DNA of 10,429 bases from Treponema sp. (GTDB lineage: Bacteria; Spirochaetota; Spirochaetia; Treponematales; UBA12059). How positions within the stretch are numbered: the first letter of the stretch is position 1; every line of letters begins with the position of its first letter. Below, piece after piece: positions 6,046 to 10,429 of this stretch. The position numbers and the translations under genes are program-made. Location: the NCBI GenBank assembly GCA_012517645.1, contig JAAYUR010000197.1, positions 1-10,429 of the forward strand, in the 5' to 3' direction. Below the pieces are notes generated by a model. That model was not told the origin of the DNA. It made no database searches and saw nothing but the letters and a program-made list of their open reading frames with translations.

Positions 6046-8133
6046 ATGTCCGACACCCAACGGGTCCTGAGGGACACCTTCCTGACGAACCGCTCGGACT
6101 TCGCCGTGGCCATCGGGGCCGTGGCCGTGGTCCTGATGATCATCATCCCCATTCCCACGGTACTGCTGGACGCCCTGATGGCCTTCAACCTGACGATCAG
6201 CCTCCTCATCCTGCTCATCGTCCTGTATACCCGGAAGGCCACGGAGTTTTCCATCTTCCCGACCATGCTCTTGGTGTCGACGATCTTCGGCCTGGCCTTG
6301 AACATCTCCTCCACGCGGCTGATTCTGACCCAGGGCAGCCGCTTCGACGGCCGGATGATCCGGGCCTTCTCAAGCTTCGTGGTCGGCTCCGGGGGCACCG
6401 AGGGCCTCGTGATCGGCTTCATCATCTTCATCGTGATCATAGCGGTCCAGGCCATCGTCATCACCAAGGGATCGACGCGGATAGCCGAGGTGGCCGCCCG
6501 CTTCACCTTGGACGGACTTCCCGTCAAGCAGATGGCCATCGAGAGCGAGTTCAACTCCGGGGCCATCACGGAGGAGGAGGCCCGCAGGCGCAAGGACGAG
6601 GTCCAACGGGAGGTGGACTTCTACGGGCAGATGGACGGCGCCTCCAAGTTCGTGTCCGGGAACGTGAAGGTCGGAATCTTCATTTCCGTGATCAACATGC
6701 TGGGCGGGTTCGTGGTGGGCATGGTCATCCACGCCGAGAGCTTCCAGACCGCCCTCCAGGCCTACACCTCCCTGACCATCGGGGACGGGCTTCTGTCCCA
6801 GTTGCCGGCCCTCCTGGTTTCCGTGGCCACGGGCATCATCGTGACCCGGGCGAATTCCCAGGGCACCTTCGGAGGGGACGTGACGGCCCAGTTCTCCCAG
6901 AACGCCCGGATCTACTGGATCGGGGCCGCCGTCCTGGCGGCCCTGGCCCTTCTGCCGGGCTTCCCCTGGTACGTCCTCGTGCCGATGGCCGCGGTCCTGG
7001 GCTTGATGGGGTTCCGCCTGTCCCGCAAGCAGTTCCGGGACGCCGAGGCCGCCAAGGCCCACCCCGCGGGAGCCAAGGCCAAGGGAGAGTCCGCCCAGGA
7101 GCTCTCCCCGGTGGTGCCCCTGGATCCAATCTCCCTGGAGCTCGGGTACGGGCTCATCCCCCTGGTGGACCGGGACAAGGGGGCGGAGCTCCTGGAGCGC
7201 ATCACCCGGATACGCAAGGAAAGCGCCCTGGACATGGGCCTGGTTGTGCCCCGCATCCGGATCATCGACAACATGCGCCTGGAACCCAGCGAGTACTGCT
7301 TCAAGATCAAGGGCGTGGAGGTGGGCCGGGGAATCATCCGCCTGGGGTACTACATGGCGATCAATCCGGGCGGCGTGACCGAGGAGATTCCCGGGGAAAA
7401 GACCCGGGATCCGGCCTTCGGGCTCGCCGCCCTGTGGATAGCCGAGGACCAGCGGGACAAGGCCGAACGGGCGGGATACACCGTCGTGGACGCCCCCAGC
7501 ATCGTGGCCACCCACTTGACGGAGATCATCAAGCGCCACGCCTCGGAGATTCTGGGGCGCCAGGAAATCCAGTCCATCCTGGACACCCTGAGGAAGGACT
7601 ATCCCGCGGTGGTGGAGGACGTCCAGAAGCACCTCTCCTTGGGGGAGATCCAGAAGGTGATCCAGATCCTCCTTCGAGAGCAGGTCTCGGTGCGCAACAT
7701 GGTCGTGATCCTGGAGACCCTGGCGGACTACGCGGGCATCACCAAGGACCCGGGCTTCCTGGCGGAGAAGGTGCGCCAGGCTCTGGGAAGGCAGATATGC
7801 CTACAGTACGCGGACAGCAAGAAGGTGCTTCATGTCCTGACCATAGATCCGGACCTGGAGCAGAAGATCATCGACAGCCGGGTGGAATCCGCCCTGGGCA
7901 ACATCGCGGCCCTGGAACCCGCGGTCCAGCGGCAGTGGATCAAGGCCCTGACCCAGGCGGTCTCGGCGGTCCAAAAACAGGGGTTCTTCCCCCTGATCCT
8001 CTGTTCCGAGGCCGCCCGCGCCCTGGTCAAGTCCAGCACGGAACGGGAGATCCCGGACCTGGTCGTACTGTCCGTCCCCGAGGTGGTGGCGGACGTGAGC
8101 GTGGAAGCCATCGGCGAGATACGGCTGGAATAG
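6046..8133 (+). CDS. flhA: Flagellar export gate protein FlhA
   Basis: FlhA forms the nonameric inner-membrane and cytoplasmic ring that docks chaperone-substrate complexes and couples export to the proton motive force. Length is 695 residues, typical for FlhA. Residues about 18-325 form the membrane domain, including the FHIPEP signature region (FPTMLLVSTIFGLALNISSTR, about 71-91) and the conserved cytoplasmic loop (TKGSTRIAEVAARFTLDGLPVKQMAIE, about 140-166; MDGASKFV, 196-203). A hydrophilic linker (about 328-358) leads to the cytoplasmic domain, with PRIRIIDNM (402-410), LRKDYPAVV (515-523), and GRQICLQYA (581-589). In most family members the signature has Arg before LALN; here Gly82 is present. 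The GGAGGAGG at 6033-6040 precedes the start. The stop lies 30 nt before flhF. Confidence 0.97.
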   Translation: MSDTQRVLRDTFLTNRSDFAVAIGAVAVVLMIIIPIPTVLLDALMAFNLTISLLILLIVLYTRKATEFSIFPTMLLVSTIFGLALNISSTRLILTQGSRFDGRMIRAFSSFVVGSGGTEGLVIGFIIFIVIIAVQAIVITKGSTRIAEVAARFTLDGLPVKQMAIESEFNSGAITEEEARRRKDEVQREVDFYGQMDGASKFVSGNVKVGIFISVINMLGGFVVGMVIHAESFQTALQAYTSLTIGDGLLSQLPALLVSVATGIIVTRANSQGTFGGDVTAQFSQNARIYWIGAAVLAALALLPGFPWYVLVPMAAVLGLMGFRLSRKQFRDAEAAKAHPAGAKAKGESAQELSPVVPLDPISLELGYGLIPLVDRDKGAELLERITRIRKESALDMGLVVPRIRIIDNMRLEPSEYCFKIKGVEVGRGIIRLGYYMAINPGGVTEEIPGEKTRDPAFGLAALWIAEDQRDKAERAGYTVVDAPSIVATHLTEIIKRHASEILGRQEIQSILDTLRKDYPAVVEDVQKHLSLGEIQKVIQILLREQVSVRNMVVILETLADYAGITKDPGFLAEKVRQALGRQICLQYADSKKVLHVLTIDPDLEQKIIDSRVESALGNIAALEPAVQRQWIKALTQAVSAVQKQGFFPLILCSEAARALVKSSTEREIPDLVVLSVPEVVADVSVEAIGEIRLE

Positions 8134-8163
8134 GCCGGGCCGGACATGGAAGGGAACGAAGGG

Positions 8164-9354
8164 ATGGAATACTTCACCGAACAGGGAGCCACGCACCGGG
8201 AAGCGATCGAGAGGGTGCGGGCCAAGTACGGGGATGCCGCGCAGATCCTCACCCAGCGGGTGGTGCGCACCGGCGGAATCCTGGGGTTCTTCGCCCGGGA
8301 GGGCGTGGAACTTACCGGGTACATCCGCCAGGAGGCCGCCAAGGAAACGGCCAACCGAAAGCTCGACCTGGAGGAGGAGAAACGGCGGCTTCTGGCCTCG
8401 ATCCAGGACAGGACTCTCCAGGAAGTCCTTTCCGAGGTTCGGGAGCTCAAGCGCGCGGTGGAGACCTACCGCCCCCCGGAGTCGGAGCCGGACCATCCGA
8501 ACCTCAAAGCCCTGGACGACCTCTTGCTTCTGAACGAGTTCACGGAGCCCTACCGCAAGGAGATCCTGGACAGGGTGCGTGCGGAGTTCACCCTGGACGC
8601 CCTGGAAGACTGGGACAGCCTACAGGATGCGGTCCTGGAGTGGATCGGCCGGGACATCTCCATAGCCCAGAGCCCCTCCACTCCAGGCACCCGGGTCTTC
8701 GTCCTGGTGGGACCCACCGGTGTAGGAAAGACCACCACCATAGCCAAGCTCGCGGCGATCCACAAGATCGGGATCGGCGGACTTCCCCCCCGGGACGTCC
8801 GGATGATCACCATCGACAGCTATAGGATCGGCGCGAAGCAACAGATCGAGACCTACGGGGACATCATGGGTGTCCCCACCTCCTGCGTGGAAACCGCCGA
8901 GGACCTGGCTAAGACGATAGCGCTGTACCGGGACGTGGACCTCATCCTCGTGGACACCATCGGCAAGAGCCCGAGGGAGGCGATCAAGCTCGCGGAGATG
9001 AAGCAGATCCTGGACGCCTGCGGCCCCCGGGCGGAGGTGCACCTGGCTATGGCCGCCACCACCAAGGCGACGGACATGGAGGAGATCCTCCGGCAGTTCG
9101 AGCCCTTCGGGTACCATGCCGTCGTGGTCACCAAGCTGGACGAGACGAACCGTCTGGGGAACGTGATTTCCGTGCTGTCCCAGCGCCGAAAACCCGTGTC
9201 CTACCTTACGGACGGCCAGAAAGTCCCGCAGGATATCCAACCCGCCGCGGTTCCCCGTTTTCTCCTGGGGTTGGAGGGATTCAAGCTGGATCGAGAAAGG
9301 ATCGAAGAACGATTCGGACCCCGCCGGGAGACCCGGGCGGAGGGGAGGCGTTGA
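8164..9354 (+). CDS. flhF: Flagellar biosynthesis GTPase FlhF
   Basis: FlhF is an SRP-family GTPase that recruits early flagellar parts to the chosen site on the membrane. I place the start at ATG 8164 (MEYFTEQGATHREAIERVR...), which matches the usual FlhF N-terminus and has GGAAGGG about 9 nt upstream. ATG 8146 is in frame and would add six residues. Of the 396 residues, about 1-80 form the B domain, followed by a helical N domain (to about 165) and the NG GTPase core: P-loop GPTGVGKT (183-190), DSYRIGA (218-224), DTIGKS (264-269; usually DTAGR), TKLDET (323-328), and GQKVPQDI (351-358). The TGA shares one base with the flhG ATG. The altered DTxG motif is worth checking; overall identity is clear. 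Confidence 0.95.
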   Translation: MEYFTEQGATHREAIERVRAKYGDAAQILTQRVVRTGGILGFFAREGVELTGYIRQEAAKETANRKLDLEEEKRRLLASIQDRTLQEVLSEVRELKRAVETYRPPESEPDHPNLKALDDLLLLNEFTEPYRKEILDRVRAEFTLDALEDWDSLQDAVLEWIGRDISIAQSPSTPGTRVFVLVGPTGVGKTTTIAKLAAIHKIGIGGLPPRDVRMITIDSYRIGAKQQIETYGDIMGVPTSCVETAEDLAKTIALYRDVDLILVDTIGKSPREAIKLAEMKQILDACGPRAEVHLAMAATTKATDMEEILRQFEPFGYHAVVVTKLDETNRLGNVISVLSQRRKPVSYLTDGQKVPQDIQPAAVPRFLLGLEGFKLDRERIEERFGPRRETRAEGRR

Positions 9355-10235
9355 TGGAAGACCAGGCACAGAAACTCAGGGAGCTCATGCAGACGAGCGC
9401 CCCGGCTGCGAACCAGCAGGGCGCTCCCTCCCAAAAGCGGACCCGGGTGATCACCGTGACGAGCGGGAAGGGAGGGGTTGGAAAGACGAATCTATCGGTC
9501 AACCTGGCCCTGGCCTACGCCCAGCAGGGGAAGAAGGTCGTCGTTTTGGACGCGGACCTGGGATTGGCCAATGTGAACATCATGCTCAACATGATCCCCA
9601 AGTACAATCTCTACCATGTGATCCGCAAGCAGAAGACGATGAAGGAGATCATCCTGGACACGGACTACGGCATCCAGATCGTGGCCGGGGCTTCCGGGTT
9701 CTCCAAGATCGCCAACCTCTCCGAGGAGGAGCGTCAGAGCTTCATCAGCGAGCTCTACTCCCTGGCCGGGGCGGACATCATCATCATCGACACCAGCGCG
9801 GGGGTATCCAGCAACGTTCTGTCCTTCGTGGCGGCGGCGGATGACGCCATCATCATCACGACTCCGGAGCCCACGGCCATCACGGACGCCTACGGGATCA
9901 TCAAGATCATCGCCACGGAGGTGGAAAACCTGAACATCGGGCTCAAGCTCGTGGTGAACCGGGTGAAGAGCGTCCTGGAGGGGAAGAAGGTCGCGGAGCG
10001 GATAATAAACATCTCCGGGCAATTCCTGAACCTGAAGGTGGAATACCTGGGCTGCATCTACGAGGATCCCATCGTTCCGGCTTCCGTGATTAGGCAGAAG
10101 CCCTTCATCCTCTCGGATCCCAAATCCAAGGCCGCGATCTCGGTCCATCATCTGGTCAGCCGCATCGAAAAGACGGATTTCCCCGACGACAAGGGCATCG
10201 GTCGGTTCATCCGGAAACTCTTCGGGAGGGAATGA
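9354..10235 (+). CDS. flhG: Flagellar number regulator FlhG (MinD/ParA-type ATPase; YlxH)
   Basis: FlhG is a MinD-like ATPase that limits flagellar number and stimulates the GTPase of FlhF. ATG 9354 follows GGAGG (9344-9348) with 5-nt spacing. TTG 9351 is too close to that site. The 293-residue protein starts with DQAQKLR (3-9), matching the DQAxxLR activator motif described for Bacillus FlhG. The deviant Walker A is GKGGVGKT (38-45), followed by VLDADLGLANVN (64-75) and a DTSAG (146-150) in the Walker B region. The C-terminus GRFIRKLFGRE (283-293) is basic and amphipathic, as expected of a MinD-type membrane-targeting helix. The stop (10233-10235) forms ATGA with a following ORF. Confidence 0.95.
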   Translation: MEDQAQKLRELMQTSAPAANQQGAPSQKRTRVITVTSGKGGVGKTNLSVNLALAYAQQGKKVVVLDADLGLANVNIMLNMIPKYNLYHVIRKQKTMKEIILDTDYGIQIVAGASGFSKIANLSEEERQSFISELYSLAGADIIIIDTSAGVSSNVLSFVAAADDAIIITTPEPTAITDAYGIIKIIATEVENLNIGLKLVVNRVKSVLEGKKVAERIINISGQFLNLKVEYLGCIYEDPIVPASVIRQKPFILSDPKSKAAISVHHLVSRIEKTDFPDDKGIGRFIRKLFGRE

Positions 10236-10372
10236 GCGTGCTCGACCGGGGAAGGCGCGGAACCGGGCTTCGGCTTGACTCCGGCTTCGGCGTTGCCATA
10301 AGATGGAAGGAGATACTCGAAATCCGCGTCAAGAATCGCGGAATCCTGCGGGGGGAGGGGCGCGAAGGGTGA
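10232..10372 (+). CDS. Possible 46-residue ORF after flhG (unknown)
   Basis: The ORF starts ATG 10232, overlapping the flhG stop by 4 nt. GTG 10238 is an alternative with better spacing (8 nt) from GGAGG 10225-10229. It ends with TGA 10370-10372, overlapping the GTG start of the next gene. The product is basic (MSVLDRGRRGTGLRLDSGFG...) and I do not recognise it. By count 34 of 46 codons end in G or C, which looks lower than in the flanking genes. A promoter candidate and a hairpin lie inside it. It may be a coupled small gene or simply leader sequence of the downstream gene. Confidence 0.25.
   Translation: MSVLDRGRRGTGLRLDSGFGVAIRWKEILEIRVKNRGILRGEGREG
10275..10302 (+). promoter_or_regulatory. 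Candidate sigma70-like promoter after flhG
   Basis: TTGACT (10275-10280; five of six matches) and CATAAG (10297-10302; four of six) are 16 nt apart. They would start transcription about 60 nt ahead of the GTG at 10369. A direct repeat GGCTTCGGC (10266-10274 and 10283-10291) overlaps the -35 box and spacer. GCCATAA (10295-10301) loosely resembles a sigma28 -10 lacking one base, but no TAAA box is seen upstream. Unsupported by other evidence. Confidence 0.35.
10323..10342 (+). other. Small hairpin in the leader of the downstream gene
   Basis: TCCGCG (10323-10328) and CGCGGA (10337-10342) form a perfect 6-bp stem with an 8-nt loop. It is not followed by a U-run, so it is not a terminator. It could influence translation of the following gene or be chance in GC-rich DNA. 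Confidence 0.3.
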
Positions 10373-10429
10373 GTTCCGATATCCGGATCATTACGATCGC
10401 CGGCGGAGCCGCCTTCCTGGTCTCCGCCC
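10369..10429 (+). CDS. Start of an unidentified, probably membrane-anchored protein (3' end outside window)
   Basis: GTG 10369 opens a frame running off the window edge, reading MSSDIRIITIAGGAAFLVSA: a short polar start and then a hydrophobic run suggesting a signal anchor or membrane helix. GGAGG (10354-10358) lies 10 nt upstream, slightly long. ATG 10303 is in frame and would add 22 residues, but it lacks a Shine-Dalgarno and uses codons unlike coding sequence here. Position after flhG suggests a motility-linked gene of the same operon. Twenty residues are too few to name it. Confidence 0.5.
   Translation, partial: MSSDIRIITIAGGAAFLVSA

Noticed and set aside
8146..8163. ATG 8146 as the flhF start
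   Set aside because: It lacks a well-placed Shine-Dalgarno and adds MEGNEG, not typical of FlhF N-termini; ATG 8164 fits better, though 8146 cannot be excluded.
10295..10301. Sigma28 (FliA) promoter -10 at GCCATAA
   Set aside because: One base short of GCCGATAA and no TAAA box at the required distance upstream.
10303..10368. ATG 10303 as the start of the last partial gene
   Set aside because: No Shine-Dalgarno, poor codon usage in the added 22 codons, and it would sit on the proposed -10 box; GTG 10369 is preferred.
1..10429. tRNA, rRNA, CRISPR array, insertion sequence, attachment site
   Set aside because: Nearly all bases lie in continuous flagellar reading frames; no cloverleaf-like sequence, regularly spaced repeats or transposase-like frame was seen.

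Overview
This window is one stretch of a flagellar operon. All genes lie on the + strand and are packed almost end to end: fliM (5' end cut by the window edge), fliY, fliO, fliP, fliQ, fliR, flhB, flhA, flhF, flhG, then the start of an unidentified gene. Order and content fit the large motility operon of spirochaetes. FliY (a FliN with a CheC-like domain) directly follows FliM with no cheY between, and the FlhB and FlhF N-termini have the form I associate with Treponema/Spirochaeta-type proteins. The DNA is GC-rich (over 60% by eye), so a high-GC member of the Spirochaetota is the best guess. Firmicutes share much of this order but usually carry cheY after fliY. The assignment is inference.

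Region by region: 1-2041 encodes the C-ring switch proteins FliM and FliY. 2042-2223 is the only real intergenic gap in the operon. It holds a long imperfect hairpin followed by a U-rich tract, a sigma70-like promoter candidate and a strong Shine-Dalgarno leading to a probable CTG start for fliO. 2224-8133 encodes the membrane export gate of the flagellar type III secretion apparatus: FliO, FliP, FliQ, FliR, FlhB and FlhA. 8164-10235 encodes the FlhF GTPase and the FlhG MinD-like ATPase that set flagellar position and number. 10236-10429 holds a possible 46-codon ORF or leader, a promoter candidate, a small hairpin and the first codons of a probable membrane protein.

Together, FliM and FliY form the rotor switch that binds CheY-P. 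FliO assists assembly of the FliP-FliQ-FliR core, FlhB sets substrate specificity, FlhA is the main export-gate subunit and energy coupler, and FlhF/FlhG control where and how many flagella are built. Most junctions overlap or are separated by under 40 nt, indicating translational coupling.

The core gene content is ordinary, and I see no new multi-gene system. The points worth a second look are small: the regulatory-looking fliY-fliO gap with its CTG start, a 13-codon ORF wedged exactly between flhB and flhA, a sharply AT-rich tract inside fliP, and lineage-type changes at conserved sites of FliY, FlhA and FlhF.
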